Positions 37,105 through 49,169 of a stretch of 64,000 nucleotides of DNA are shown piece by piece (position 1 is the first letter of the stretch; the number at the start of each line of letters is the position of its first letter). The position numbers and the translations under genes were made by a program. This DNA comes from Gentiana macrophylla (lineage: Eukaryota > Streptophyta > Magnoliopsida > Gentianales > Gentianaceae): contig JAOBSW010000577.1 in the NCBI GenBank assembly GCA_026214975.1, positions 54,051-118,050 on the forward strand. The letters run 5' to 3'. The notes beneath the pieces are model-generated. The model did no database searches. It was not told the DNA's origin and saw nothing but the letters and a program-made list of their open reading frames with translations.

Positions 37105-37623
37105 TGATATCCTAAACCCGCAAACGGTCTTACGGATCCTCCGCTTGACCCAAACATGGGTTTCACGTCGCCAATCGGCATCCATTGCTGTCAATCCGCA
37201 TACTACTAAGCCGGAATCAAGCAACGAGTAGTCTACTCGGTTAACCCAAAGACTCATCACGGGCTGGGGCCGATCCCGCATCAACCCAGCTCGTGGTCCG
37301 CCAAACCAGGTCGCCCCCAAGACTTAAGGCAACCAGGACTCAATCATAGCAAGCTCAAGGCAAGCTTGATAAGCTACTAGCGACTATCCATGACCCCTCC
37401 CACGTCGTCGCCGTGAGTTAATCACCGCAGTTATGTTATGATTGCATTTAATTACGCTTGATTGTACTTAATTACGTCTTGTCGACATTAGCTTAATCAT
37501 GATTAGTCCGCTGCCAATAAATAGGTACACCCTGTAAATCACTAATCATCCGGAGAAATCACACATAAATAACTAGATATCTCCTTATAAATATCGCTCA
37601 TTGTGATATTTCTGACAATATCA
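37105..37623 (+). mobile_element. Solo LTR with CGTAT target duplication
   Basis: TGATATCCTAAACCC ... TCTGACAATATCA is flanked by a perfect 5-bp repeat CGTAT (37100-37104 and 37624-37628). The ends and order match the solo LTR at 24644-25250 on the opposite strand. A TATA-like CAATAAATAGG near 37516-37526 sits close to the 3' end as expected for the U3/R border. No internal region remains. It faces the ZFN gene from upstream. Confidence 0.88.
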
Positions 37624-37818
37624 CGTATCATACATTTTTATGTTTTTTAGTTTATTAAATTTTATAGTAGTATCGTTACAAAAAATATAAAATGTATGAA
37701 GAAAGAAGAAAAAGAAAACACTTTATCAATTATTGTACACGTGTCATAGCCTCATAGGTTTATTAATTCAAGATTTTATTTAATTCATTGGAGATCTACT
37801 CAGTCTCGTAAGTTTTAA

Positions 37819-38215
37819 GGGACTACCAGCAGAGTCTCCAAATTTTATCCTTAAAATAATATAAAATAATACATATCTCTATTTTACAACATCTCAATTC
37901 AAAAACCTCCACACAGCATCCCTATCCTTATCCCTATAACATTTTAAATAAAATACATATTCTACCTCACAACCCTATTTATATACATTAAATATTTATT
38001 ATTTCACTCCAGCAGCATCCCTATCCCTATAATTTTTAATAATTAAATATGTTTAGGGAATGAATAGTGCATCCCTACAAATAAGGATGCACTGTTCATA
38101 TCCCTAAAAATATATAGTGATAGTACCTCTGCTGTGGGAGCTATTTTAGGATAAACTCTACTTTTATCTTCATTTTAAAGATACGACACCATATAAGGCT
38201 TCTGCTGGAAATGCC
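37819..38215. mobile_element. Third copy of the 31-kb MITE family, inverted
   Basis: Its complement contains the same blocks in the same order as 31024-31530 (AAAATGAAGATAAAAG, TTTTTAGGGATATGAACAG, GGATGCACTATTCA, ATTTAATTATTAAAAATTAT, GAAATAATAAATATTTAAT). The ends GGGACTACCAGCAGAG and, complemented, GGCATTTCCAGCAGAAG pair over CCAGCAGA. Non-coding. Confidence 0.78.
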
Positions 38216-38639
38216 ATTGTAAGAATCTTTATCTTGGAATTTCACGTGGCTTTAAAAGAAAAGAAAGTACAACAACAAAAAAAAAAATTGTACATAAGTG
38301 ATGTAACCACTTATTCCCCTATTTTTATGACTTCAGTTTTTCTCTCCCTCCAATAAAGTGTGCAACTATTTGTTTCACTTATTAATTTTTATTTTTATTT
38401 TCGGGTTCACCAAATGCAAGATAAAATTGGAATTATGATATTATAATAACAAGTGAACTTGTTGAAAATAATGATTTACATTGTATATGATTTGTTATTT
38501 AAGTGGGCTAGGGTTTAATGATTAACATTCTATCTGGGACAACTCAGATGTCAAATGATACTCATTTTTAACAGTGGATATCATTTGACAACTAAGTTGT
38601 CCCAAATAGATATTGGATCGGGTGATACGTCATCTCATG
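38216..38639. repeat. Spacer with a 70-base hairpin
   Basis: The inverted repeat 38535-38604 (TGGGACAACTCAGATGTCAAATGATA pairing with its complement, about three mismatches, loop near 38562-38577) is the only structure seen. It could be a small MITE or a hairpin RNA; no gene. Confidence 0.55.
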
Positions 38640-38900
38640 TAGGGCCGAATTGGATTTGGTGAAGGTCATGGATATTACAAGTTAAGCCGTGCAACAAACA
38701 TTTTATTTGGCGTTGCTTGCATGATTGTTTGGCGACGAATGTGAATCTCGTAAACGCAATGTTGAGAGCGCACATTGTGGTCTTTGTGGCATGGAGGATG
38801 ATGCTCTTAATCATATGTGGTGCCGAGGATGTGTTGTCTCGTCTTGGGATAGGTGTACCACAATGGTCTTGCTTCGTGTGTGGATTTTAGAGAAATTGGT
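38640..38900 (+). pseudogene. LINE zf-RVT fragment
   Basis: Frame pieces read CNKHFIWRCLHDCLATNVNL, then, after a frame change, HCGLCGMEDDALNHMWCRGC. This is the FIWR...C-x2-C...H-x3-x-x-C pattern of the zf-RVT region of plant LINEs. No RT or RNase H remains next to it, so it is a short relic. Confidence 0.7.
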
Positions 38901-38960
38901 AAATCAGACCACTGTAATGTCTGATATTTTTTTCGCGCCAAACATTTTCGACATTCTTTT

Positions 38961-39573
38961 TAGGTTTCCGTTCAAATTTGGACGATTTCGTCCAAATATA
39001 GTCAAACAAATCCAAATTTGTATTTTTTTCGTCCAAATCCATTCACTGACCAAAATGGACGGAAACCGTCCAAAATTTGGACGCACCATCCAAATTGTGA
39101 CGAATTCCGTCCAAATTTGGACGCACTTCTTCACCACCATCATTTTCACCTAATACTTCAGTATTTTCAATCTGTTGAGTTTCTTCATCATCATCAGTTA
39201 TCTGTCTAGGAGCGTCTCCTCCATTACAGCCCATATCACCTCTATATCCTCCATCCTTATCACTACCATCATCAGAATCTCGTAGTAAGGCTTGTAGATA
39301 GGTGATTTGGCTCATTGTTCTTCAAGCAGGACAAGAGTTGTATTCAATAGTTTCCATGGATCGAAGAGGTGTAAGAAACTTGTTTATAGTGTTTTGACCA
39401 AAAAGGATGGAAACCGTCCAAATCTGGACGGAATTAGTCACAATTTGGACGGTACGTCCAAATTTTGGACGGTTTCCGTCCATTTTGGTCAGTGAATGGA
39501 TTGAGACGAAAATGCAAATTTGGACGGTTTGACTATATTTGGACGAAATCGTCCAAATTTGAACAGAAAACCT
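38961..39573. mobile_element. Inverted-repeat element built from TTTGGACG palindromes
   Basis: The two arms (38961-39125 and about 39405-39573) are complementary in order: GTTCAAATTTGGACGATTTC, CCAAATATAGTCAAA, CATTCACTGACCAAAATGG. Each arm is itself packed with CGTCCAAATTTGGACG-type palindromes. The 280-base core, read on the minus strand, gives an acidic peptide (RDSDDGSDKDGGYRGD ... TDDDEETQQIEN) that continues into the arm as RPNLDGIRHNLDG. The plus strand of the other arm gives nearly the same peptide. Subterminal repeat arrays of this sort are known from CACTA-type elements, but no CACTA end or transposase is seen. The class is open. Confidence 0.72.
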
Positions 39574-40011
39574 GAATTTAAAGACAACACATGAGTCTCA
39601 CAAGTATAAAATATAAATCTAGTGTATTTACAACTTTCTCTTCTTTAAAAATTTTCATTTATTTGAACAATTGTGACATCGTGATCGGACCCACCATAGA
39701 ACTACTGAACTAACAATAAATTAAGTAAATCTTAGCTTTTAATCCTATGTGTATAAAGCAACCGTCACGAGTCCATGTTGAATGTGGACACACAAAATAT
39801 AAAGTTATAGCATGTTGTTTTCATAACTAACTTTGTCCTCTATTTAGATATTTTCAAATCTTTCAACTACAGTACAATTGTTTTTTAAAAGTCAAATTTT
39901 CTTACAAAGCTTGAGGCTTTTCTTTTTGTGTATTGCTTCTGACTCGACAACTCAGACATAATAAATCAAATACCATCATGTATGATACATTGATCATAAC
40001 GTAGGTAGTCT
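39574..40011. other. AT-rich spacer
   Basis: No gene or repeat with defined ends is seen. Confidence 0.4.
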
Positions 40012-40655
40012 TTGTTAAGCGAACAGGTTCTCTCACGAATAAAATCGTGCTCATTCGTTAAGATATCGTGATCGTTCGTTTATTTAATTTTAACGACAGA
40101 GCTCAACAAATATTTTGCTCGTTTTCTTAAACGAACGAACACTTAACTTACTCGTGAACGTTCGATTATGTTCATAAATTGTTTATATAGATAAATCAAT
40201 GTCTAACCTAATCGACTTATAAGATGATAAAACATCTATTAATCTAATAGATACTCTAGGGTATTTTTATAAAATCTTGATAGAGTTGTCATAATGTTTT
40301 TATTACTATAATGTTTGAATATTTCATTGTATTTTGTTATTTATTCAGTTGGACTTAATTTTTTATACCTTAATAAGTCTAACTCGAATTGAGAGGCAAA
40401 AATACATCTAGCATGCCAAACTCGAACATGAGATCGAACAAAAATTTCTTTATAATTGACTTGAGTTTGAACATAATGTTATGTTCGTTTATTTAGCAAA
40501 CGTTCGCGAACAAGCTCGTTATCTTAACGAACCAAGCTTGAACATATTTTTTTGTTCGTTTATTAAACGAACGAACATGAACAAGCTCGTGACATAAACG
40601 AACAGAGCTTGAACAAGTGATACTCGGTTCGTCTCGGCTCGTTAACAGCTCTAAA
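40012..40655 (-). repeat. TTCGTT-rich dispersed repeat
   Basis: Many GTTCGTTTA/TAAACGAAC words in both directions (TTAAACGAACGAACA near 40125 and 40565, AACAAGCTCGT near 40510 and 40580). The right end, complemented, reads AGAGCTGTTAACGAGCCGAG, a common start of a dispersed plant repeat. No terminal inverted repeats or coding part could be defined. Confidence 0.5.
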
Positions 40656-43270
40656 TGTAGGCCTATAATGATCAATTTTTTAAAATTATATCGTGGGACC
40701 GTTGTAATTAAATGATTGTGTCTGTAATATTATCATTTCTTTACGTAATAAGTCATATTTTTGAACCAAGTGGGCTTTTACTACAGATCAATCCTAGCTT
40801 GTTTTGTAAACGTTATTGATATAATGTTTGACATATCGATTGATATAGATCTTATTATAATTAATGATGTAAAATTATATTATTATCATTTATTATGATC
40901 ATTTTGTTTTAGTATTAACATTTTTGTTTACCATACAAGTTAGTGTCAGGGGCGGACCCGAGTGGAGTGGTGTGGGGGACAATGTCTCCAGTGAAATCCG
41001 AAAAAAAAAGTAGTTTTATTGATAAGAAAATGTAAAATATTATTAATGTCCTCACTTGTACGTGGTGATTGGTTGTCTAAAATATATATATTTTATTTTA
41101 GTTTAAGAAATGAAGAAAAATCCGGTAGTAGAAGGAAAATTTTACATGATGTCTCAAATATTGTAGAAAAACACTGAAAATTATATTAAAAAAACTCGGG
41201 CTTGTAAGTATAACTAGTGTCTTTCTTTCTCCATCATACGGAGACAAATGACTTTTTTTTTAATTTCAAAATTTAAAATTCTTGTTTGAAACACAGTGCA
41301 AAGTCAAGTTTAAGTTTATGGTTTTTTTTTTTCTGAGAAAAAGTTTATGATTTTTGTGATGTAAAAAAGTTGCAAGACCTCCTTGTATTTCATTTTTTTG
41401 TCGGATACGAAAAAAATACTTGCACGAATACTTACCTAAAACCTCAGGACTAACAACTGCAACATTTACCTCCTCACACTTTTATTTTATTTTATTTTAT
41501 TTATTTATCTATCCTTTATTTTTAAGTAAGGCGCCAATCAATTAATATATCCGTATAGTACGGACGCATGCAATTGGTACACGCCAGAATTTGTTTCTAC
41601 TCACTTTAAATACTTATGTGGTGAGGAATTTGAAATGAAATGATGGGCTAAACGATCGTAACCACACGTTTAAATCTGAGAATAAAGCCAGTGTCAGTAC
41701 GTATTTAACACACTGTGGTGTCACACCGCGGTGTGAGACACCACACGTTAATTACCCCTACTTCACAGCTTGAGGACTGCTTGCTATGGAAATGACCGAA
41801 ATGACCCCTCCTTCGTCTTCCACTTGTGTGGGTGACGAAAGGTTCCAAAAGCAACGTTTGTGGCATTTTTTAGTTCCACGTATCAAAATTCCAAAAGTAG
41901 GCCTATGGAATTTCCTAAATAAGTTATCTGATATTAGTGATATACTACGTCGGAGGGGAGAGAAATGTATTACATCTTTATAAATGTCATACATAAATAT
42001 TTGTTTAATTTGTGTTAGTCCTTTTAGACCAAATGATGACGATCGTCTAATCAGTTGACTGGATAATTGATGACTCGCATAGGTCTGCCAAACACGGGTC
42101 TTGGGGCGTTGCAAATTAGCATATATACATACATAACTTTTGTAACATATATGATTAATATATTCGTTGATCGATCTTCAACAATTATAAATGATCCTAG
42201 TGTCTGAATCAACGGCGAAACTAGAATTTGATGTTTGAGTGAGCTAGTCGACCATATTTGTATGGATCGATGGGTCGGATTAAGATGATTAATTGTATTG
42301 AACTGTATTATATTAATGTTTTCGTGTATTTTTTTTTGTTTTTGTTTTTGTTTTTTTTAGATTTGATTTGTTATATAATATTAGTCGGATTGGATCTAAC
42401 AAACACTAAATTAGAGGCAATGAGTTTCATCTCCAGGCTTAATTTGTGCCTAGTTTGCACATGCTAATCTGTGGTGCGATTGAAAAAGGAAATTCTTATT
42501 AGTACACGTGGCATCAATGGCAGGTGCACGATCCTGGACGAGAGGGTGAGGATATGCAAAAAAATTTTTGTAATCAGAAAAGTGTATAAGAGTGTTTTTT
42601 TTCCTGCACCATTGGATTCGAAAAATACACTACTATATATATGCATGAATAAACACCACTATACATTTTTCTATACACTAGAAAAAAATACAATTTTATA
42701 TCGCATTACCCGAAAACATTAATCATTCTACTCTCATAAATAAAGATTTCACACCGTAAATGTAATATTTTTAAGGGAAACAGACATTTCACACATTAGT
42801 ATTTTTTTATTTTTATAAGTAAAACTTTATTACTACATTGTCTGAATGTATCACTTTTGTAATGAATTTGTATTTTATTTATAAATAAATGTTTTTTGTC
42901 AAGGGCAAATATAGAATTTAAGGAGGGCGGAAAAAAATCATAACATATATAGTAATTAATTAATTTTTATCCTTATTTAATAGAATAATAATATGAACAC
43001 ATTTATTGGCAAATATTCTGTATCATTGCATATATTATTTTAGTATCTTTTTCCATATTTAGATTATTCTCATTCAATTGTAATTAATACTATGATGTGT
43101 ATATGTTGTACCAATTCACATTTTTAAGAGGCATTCCCCCCCACCCCCACCCCCCACCCCCGCGCACACACTCGTCACACGTTAATCCATCAAGACATAC
43201 GTGTCTAATAGCTCCCCAATCACCTTAGTGATTCACACAATGATCATGACCAAGTACGGAGTCAGGAAAT
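40656..43270. other. AT-rich intergenic DNA with repeat scraps
   Basis: No gene is supported. CAGGGGCGGACCC at 40948-40960 resembles a hAT-type end without a partner. TCACACCGCGGTGTGA (41721-41736) is a perfect 16-base palindrome. 41985-42115 is the relative of the segment at 30535-30680. C-rich runs lie at 43136-43162. Confidence 0.4.
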
Positions 43271-43905
43271 TGTTAGAGAAATTTGAATTAAAATTAATTC
43301 TAAAATTAAGGAGGGCCGCATCGGTTCAGTGAAAAGTTACGACTACGTACGAGGTTGTATCCTTTCGGTTAAAGGTTGTACCTGTTCGGTTGATTAATTT
43401 TTGAAAGGATGCAACCGTTAGTAAATGGATTCTTTACTCCTATAAATTCCCTCCATTTCTGAATGAATAAAACACAGTTTTTCCTGCACTTTCATACCGA
43501 AATTCTGTCAAAAGAAAAAGACATTTTTCAGCATTTCCCAAGTCTGAAATATCAAGGTCGGATCAGTTCGTTGCTTGTTCACATCTAAGTGCAAGACTAG
43601 AACAAGGAGACTGTTGTATCTTGGGAGACATCTTGCCATATCCGTGTGCACGTAGTCGGGGCAATAATGTCTTAAGGACAGCGTTCTACGCGCCTCAGTC
43701 TAACAAATAAGTTTTCGTATTTACTTGTGCGTTTCGTCGTTCAATTTTCTATGCATAAAATCGTGATGTTGTGTTGTATACATATGAATAAATTCTTCTC
43801 TGTTATGTGTTCTATATTGTTGACATTTTGTTTCAACGTACTGTTCATGATACTCGATTTCAGAAAAGTTAGCAAACCGTTACTACACTATTAATTTTCT
43901 CAACA
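43271..43905 (+). mobile_element. Copia LTR (probable 5' LTR)
   Basis: TGTTAGAGAAATTTGAATT ... ATTTTCTCAACA, 635 bp, with TG...CA ends. A TATA-like CCTATAAATTC (about 43439-43448) and AATAAA (about 43465) suit an LTR promoter and poly(A) signal. Its two ends recur at 60116-60218, and its 3' half recurs inverted at 60223-60500. No initiator-Met primer site follows directly and no target duplication was seen, so pairing with the 60-kb LTR is inferred. Confidence 0.75.
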
Positions 43906-44697
43906 ATCTTAAGACATTATTTGACATACAGTCTGCACGTTATCTAGACACAGCAACCGCATTGTTAATTAGACAGGAGGTTTGAGGCGTTCTGTTTTTA
44001 TATATAGCAAGGCGTTGATTTCGCATGATTTCGGTTGTTCTTCAATGGGGAATTTTTTTTTTTTATAAAAGGAATGACTTTTTTTTTTTTTGAAGGAAGT
44101 TGTTGTCATTAAATGAAAAACTGGACGGAAATGGAAAAACAAAATATATGTTTGATAAATAGAACTTGTTCGTCTATTAGATTACGAATATTAAAGGCTT
44201 TAACTGTGAAATGATTATTTGAATGCACATCACAATATCATATGCTTCATGAAATTAATTCATATTCTGTGGACTTTGAAAATTGATCCATTAATTTGAA
44301 TTATTAAAAATGGCTACAGTGAAAAGTTTTAGTCACTGTGACTATTGAGTGTGTTTAAAAATAAAAAAAAATAAAAAAATAAATAGAAAGTTTAACCCTT
44401 TGGACTTTCTCATGAAACTAAATGTGGAAAGTTAGATATTTAAGCGAATGGTTGTGTTGTTTTGCAAAGTTATTTGTGCACCTTCCATTTCCAATTTTCC
44501 GTAAGGTGTTGTTTTCTTTATTTTAGTGGATTTTGTTAGGAACATAATAATATATTGGGTTGCACTGTATGCATATTTGCATGGACTATGAAATTTGACT
44601 GTATGCATATTTGCATGGACTATAAATTTCATATGCTCAACATAAGGTAATAAATTTGAGTGGGTTTGATTTGAAAATTTGTTGATACACGGATGAA
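43906..44697. other. AT-rich, probably copia leader
   Basis: No coding motif is seen. If 43271-43905 is the 5' LTR, this is its untranslated leader. A direct repeat TGTATGCATATTTGCATGGAC occurs twice close together near 44568 and 44600. Confidence 0.4.
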
Positions 44698-44866
44698 CAG
44701 TGGCGGTGTCAGAATATTTTTTCAGCGAGGTCAGTAAATATTTAATACATTAAATAATCTTTTTTTGGGGTTTGAAATATTTTTTATAGGTAAAATGTAG
44801 AAGATTTTTATTTTTAGCGGGGTCAGTGGACCATGACCGCTTTAATAATATGTAGATCCACCCCTG
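44698..44866. mobile_element. hAT-type MITE with perfect 8-bp target duplication
   Basis: CAGTGGCGGTGTCAG ... GGATCC-like end ATCCACCCCTG form short inverted ends (CAGTGGCGG with CAGGGGTGG). Both flanks are CGGATGAA (44690-44697 and 44867-44874), an exact 8-bp duplication as made by hAT transposases. 169 bp, non-coding, interior with AGCGAGGTCAGT / AGCGGGGTCAGTGG direct similarity. Confidence 0.88.
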
Positions 44867-45488
44867 CGGATGAACTACATGTGAACTACCATCTCTCCTA
44901 AAAGCTTAAGGAGATAGGGTGATAGATAATTAACATATATATCTAATCTACGCCTCAAGTCAGAAAGCTTATAAGTGGGGAGAGAGGCCAACACTTTTTT
45001 TTTTTTTTTTTTTTTTTGGTTTTTAGGAAGTGTGGCCTTTAAGAAGATAGAGAGGCCCAACACTTTGTTTTTTAATTGTCTTTGAGCGGGGTTTGGCAAC
45101 TCAGGATCTTCCGCTCCAATACTGTATGAACTACTGAATTTCTCCTAAAAGGCAGGCGATAGGAGATAGATAATAATATATATATATATATATATCTAAT
45201 ACTACATGTATATTGGTGGTTTTTCTTATTGTTAAATTGTTCCTAATTTTTCATTAACCGGCTGGTGTGTTTTCATTATTAAAGTTGGTAATTGATGTAG
45301 CTTTACCGAATGGCTGGGACGGACATTCCATGAATACTAAAATTTTCGCAAGGTTGAACCGGTTCATATCAATGGCCTTTTTCATGTTGTGGTTTCGGTT
45401 GGAATCAAACTGGACATGGTGACTTGTTAATCTTTTGTTCATTGAACGAGAAATGGAAGGATCACCGAGGTGTGAGAATAAGTGTAGG
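44867..45488. other. Spacer with a poly-T tract
   Basis: No gene is seen. It holds a T run at about 44995-45017, an (AT)n tract at about 45177-45194 and the phrase CATCTCTCCTAAAAGCTTAAG (44890-44910), found in many plant repeats. Confidence 0.45.
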
Positions 45489-47601
45489 TGTAATATCCCG
45501 ATTTTTCGATAAAAGGGCATTTCGGTCTTTTGATAAATCGAATATTATGTTCTTTTATTTTTTAAAGGTTTTATAAAAGAAAAGGGATAATAAAGGAATT
45601 ATATGGTATTTAGGAAAAATTGGGATTTATTAAAAGGAAATAAATCCTAAATTAACCTAATCACTTTTGAAAAAAAAAAAAGAGAGAGAGAGCCATCTTT
45701 TGAAGAAAGGCGCAAGTTTAGAAAAAAAGAGAGGAAGAACTTTCAATCCCCAGGCTTAACCGTTGATCTTTTGGATGAGACATCTCGAGGAAAAGAATCA
45801 CCTCGACAAGAGAATCGTTTGGATATCAACCATCCTTAGAACCGTTAACGTAAGTTCTCATCACCGTTCTTGTTAGGGTTCGTTTTCTGTTTAGCATCGT
45901 TAAGCTGCGTTTCTGCGTTATCTCGCATCGTAGTGATCAATTTGGTGTTGATCGTTTTAGGTTCGAGGTTAAAGGTTTATCTTTTTCAAAGTTGTGGTTG
46001 CTTGGATCGTAAGAGCTCGCAAGAATCGAGGTAACGTGGTCTTATCGTATGATTTAGTTCTCATAACGTTGTAGGGCAATGTGTATGTTTTTCTCATTGC
46101 TTTTAAGTTGTTTTGGTCGAACTTTGGGATGCATATGGTTGGAAAAGCGCAGCAACAAAGTTGCGAAATTTCGAAAATTCCCAGGTGGACGGGCGTCCGA
46201 GGATTCGGACGGGCGTCCGGTTCTCTCGCAAAGTGGACGAGCGCCCATTCCCTTGGAGCAGCGTTCAGGTGAAATTTTGATACGAGATGTGATGGTTTGA
46301 AGGTGGGACGGGCGTTTGGTTTTGGACGGGCGTTCACCTACGGACGAAGCGTCCATGTTCGAGACGGGCGTCTGCGACAGAGTGGACGAGCGTTTGGGCC
46401 TGGTGGTTCTAGTTTTCATTGTTTTTTTGTCATGTCGGCTTGAGTTCAGCTTTATTGTACCGTTCTAATGCATAACCTTACGTGACAAAGCTACGAACTA
46501 GCCACAGTGCGTTTAGTTCCGGCACCACATGGATTCCCTAAAAGATGAAGTGTGGGACCACTTTGGAAGCTTCGGATTTGCCTTGTGCTTCGATAAGCTA
46601 GGGTTTATCGATGTCTCGTGTAATTGCTAGGGCTTGTCCGTGTCTAGAGGTCTAAGCACGAGGTAGGAAGTGTGAGGAGCTTACACGAAAACACTTAGGT
46701 GGCTAGTTAAACATCTAATCAAACGTATGTGCTAGATTAAAATCTTAAACATCATGCAATGCTTGGTAAGGCATAGTACAATATCGCGATGTGTCCCTCG
46801 ACCAGACAAAGTAGACTGTACCACGCCGGTCAATCGATTGGCGATAAAGCGTCTGGTGCACTCTGCCGGTCATCACACTATCGGGACTCGATATTCCCGG
46901 GCTACAGAGCGAGTCTCTAAGTAGGTTGCACCCGATTGTCCTAGTACATCCTATTACTAGGCGTAGTGCCCTTGTTATTCATGATGTAACAAACTTGAGC
47001 TAAGATAGATACCCTTGGAACCTCATGTTATGCAATGAACATAATGTGATAGATAGTTAGTGCTAATAACGGAAAATGAATTAATAAAAGACGGTATTGC
47101 TTTTATTTCTTTATGAGGGCATAGTTATACGATCTTCTACACGCCATCGAGTACTTTTGTACTTACCCGTTACGTTATCTTTGTCTTTCCCTTTCCCCAA
47201 AGAAGATGAAGCAGGTGGTTACCGATGATGAGTTCTTTGATGCGAGGACGTTTGAGTTGGAGTTTGAAGGCTTAGATCGTTTAGATGTTTTCTTTTCATA
47301 AACAGATTGTTTCGACTTTGAACAATGTTGTTCTTTCTTTTGGTTTAGTTACCTTTGAGATCTTTTGGATTGAATTCGGATGTTTAGATCTTTTATTGGA
47401 TTTAGTTTTTTCAAAGCATTGATTACCGTATGTTTCGATCGTTTGGTTTCCAGAGTTGTTGAGTTGTTTTATCTTCCGCGTCGTTTGATTTTTTGATGGA
47501 TGACGTAAGGCTTGCATGTATTATTGAGTTTTTATTTGATAATATATGTGCCGAGCGCTCTTTCCGGATAAGGACTCGGTGTCCGGAAACGGGGCGTTAC
47601 A
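45489..47601 (+). repeat. Gypsy 5' LTR
   Basis: TGTAATATCCCGATTTTTCG ... GGGGCGTTACA, 2113 bp. It contains an array of GGACGGGCGTCC-like units (46188-46400) and the block AGTGCGTTTAGTTCCGGCAC (46506), both also present in the 3' LTR. The solo LTR at 13707-15873 is a diverged relative. Confidence 0.92.
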
Positions 47602-47701
47602 GTTGGTATCAGAGAGAAAGGTTTTCCTTGCTGTGTAGGACTTGATTTTTCTTTAAGATAAGGTTAGAGCTTTAGTAACCCCTCTCTTTCTTGGCTACAG
47701 G

Positions 47702-49060
47702 ATGGTGCTTACTAGAGGAGGAGCTAGTTCGTATAACGCCGAGGCAGATAATACCCAGACAAGTAACGCAGAGACGGATTTTACTGAGGTTGTGGTTCCG
47801 AGAAGGAGGAGGAGTGGACCAGCTACTCAGGTTCCTCCGGTCACTCAAGTGAACAACCCCAGTCATGGTGGAAATCAAGGACCAAGTAATTCTGTTAGAG
47901 GTCGAGTGGAACAAGCGGGTCCTTCAAGGTTTAGCACCCGCGTACCAGTTTCTACATCAGCCCCAAGGACCACCACTTGGACCGGGTTGGGACTTTCTAA
48001 CCCACCGGCCAGTCAGTTCTTCAGTTATCCACAGGTATCCATGTTTCCGTCTACACCGTTGAGTTTCACTCCTCAGCCGACAGTTCGACCTCCACCACCA
48101 CCTAGATCGAAGTTCTTCGTAGCTTTGGCTACACCCACCGCAGCAGAGTTATCGAATGCCCCACCGTGCATGCAAAGATAGCCAAAGACACCGCTAGTTT
48201 TGGGGTTTCTGATAGACCAATAGATCCGGTATGAGAAGGTGAAGAAGCCACAGGTACCGAGTTTTTCGGTAATGTTGAGCCGCAGCAGCAGACTTGTGGC
48301 CGTCGCGTTTTGAAAAGGCATGCAGAAACATGAGGGCCCGAGAATCTGAATGGGCTCGGTTGGCGATATCCTTGTTGGCGTGTAATGCTGAGAGAGTTGG
48401 ATGGAGTCTTATGAGCAAGCTAATCCTAGAATCACAGATTGGGCGGTATTCAAGAATTTGTTACGTCAGAATACTTCCTAGAACGGCACAAAATGCAAAG
48501 GCCAACGAGTTTACGAGTTTAAAGCAGGAAGAAATACTACGGTGACACAAGACTCGCAGAAGTTTCACGAAGTTTGGGCGAGTTCTACCCGAGATTATGA
48601 AGAGTGAAGAAAAGAAGATAGACAAGTTTATGGAAGGGTTGTCACATGATGTGGCAAAAGGTATGCTTGGAGATAGACCGACGAGTATGGCAAGCGTCAT
48701 GGATAGAGCATTGGCAATGAAGGTTTGCCAACAGCCGGCAGTTGTAGTTGGGGACAAGAGGCCATTCTCAAATTTTCAAGGAGGTAGTAGTAGAGGCGCC
48801 ACAATGAGAATGTAAAGAAGGCAGGAGTTTAGCAATGAAGAGTTCGACAAGTGGGACGCCACCGGTTTTGTGCTAAATGTAACAAGGCACATCTGAGGAG
48901 ATTGCATGGTCTGGTAGCTTGAATTGTTTCCATCTGCGGGAAGCGGGACACTACTCGAGGCGTGTCCTGAGAAGCTATCACAGGAGCAATCGGCAGAGGC
49001 GAAGTAACGGCAGGTAGTAGTCGTCCCTACGGGTAGCGAGATCAGTTCGTATCTTTGCAA
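47702..49060 (+). pseudogene. Gypsy gag, broken
   Basis: It begins MVLTRGGASSYNAEADN and runs 159 residues to a stop at 48181. Further gag pieces follow in other frames: MRARESEWARL, KKIDKFMEGLSHDVAKGML (48610-48670) and a damaged zinc knuckle CFHLREAGHYSRR (about 48921-48960; the second Cys is Leu). It would form the virus-like particle. The frame is broken several times. Confidence 0.8.
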
Positions 49061-49169
49061 AGAGATGCAGAACTGCAGGAGCTAGATGACCTTGTGGTGA
49101 CAGGTACTTTTTCAGTGTTTGTGTTTCTTATAAATATTTAATATGATATAGCGCGCATATGATATTACA

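Noticed and set aside
46188..46400. GGACGGGCGTCC words as a minisatellite or CRISPR-like array
   Set aside because: They are unevenly spaced and lie inside both gypsy LTRs, so they belong to the LTR.
48073..48418. Minus-strand open frames across gypsy gag
   Set aside because: They are complements of the gag coding sequence with no recognisable domain.
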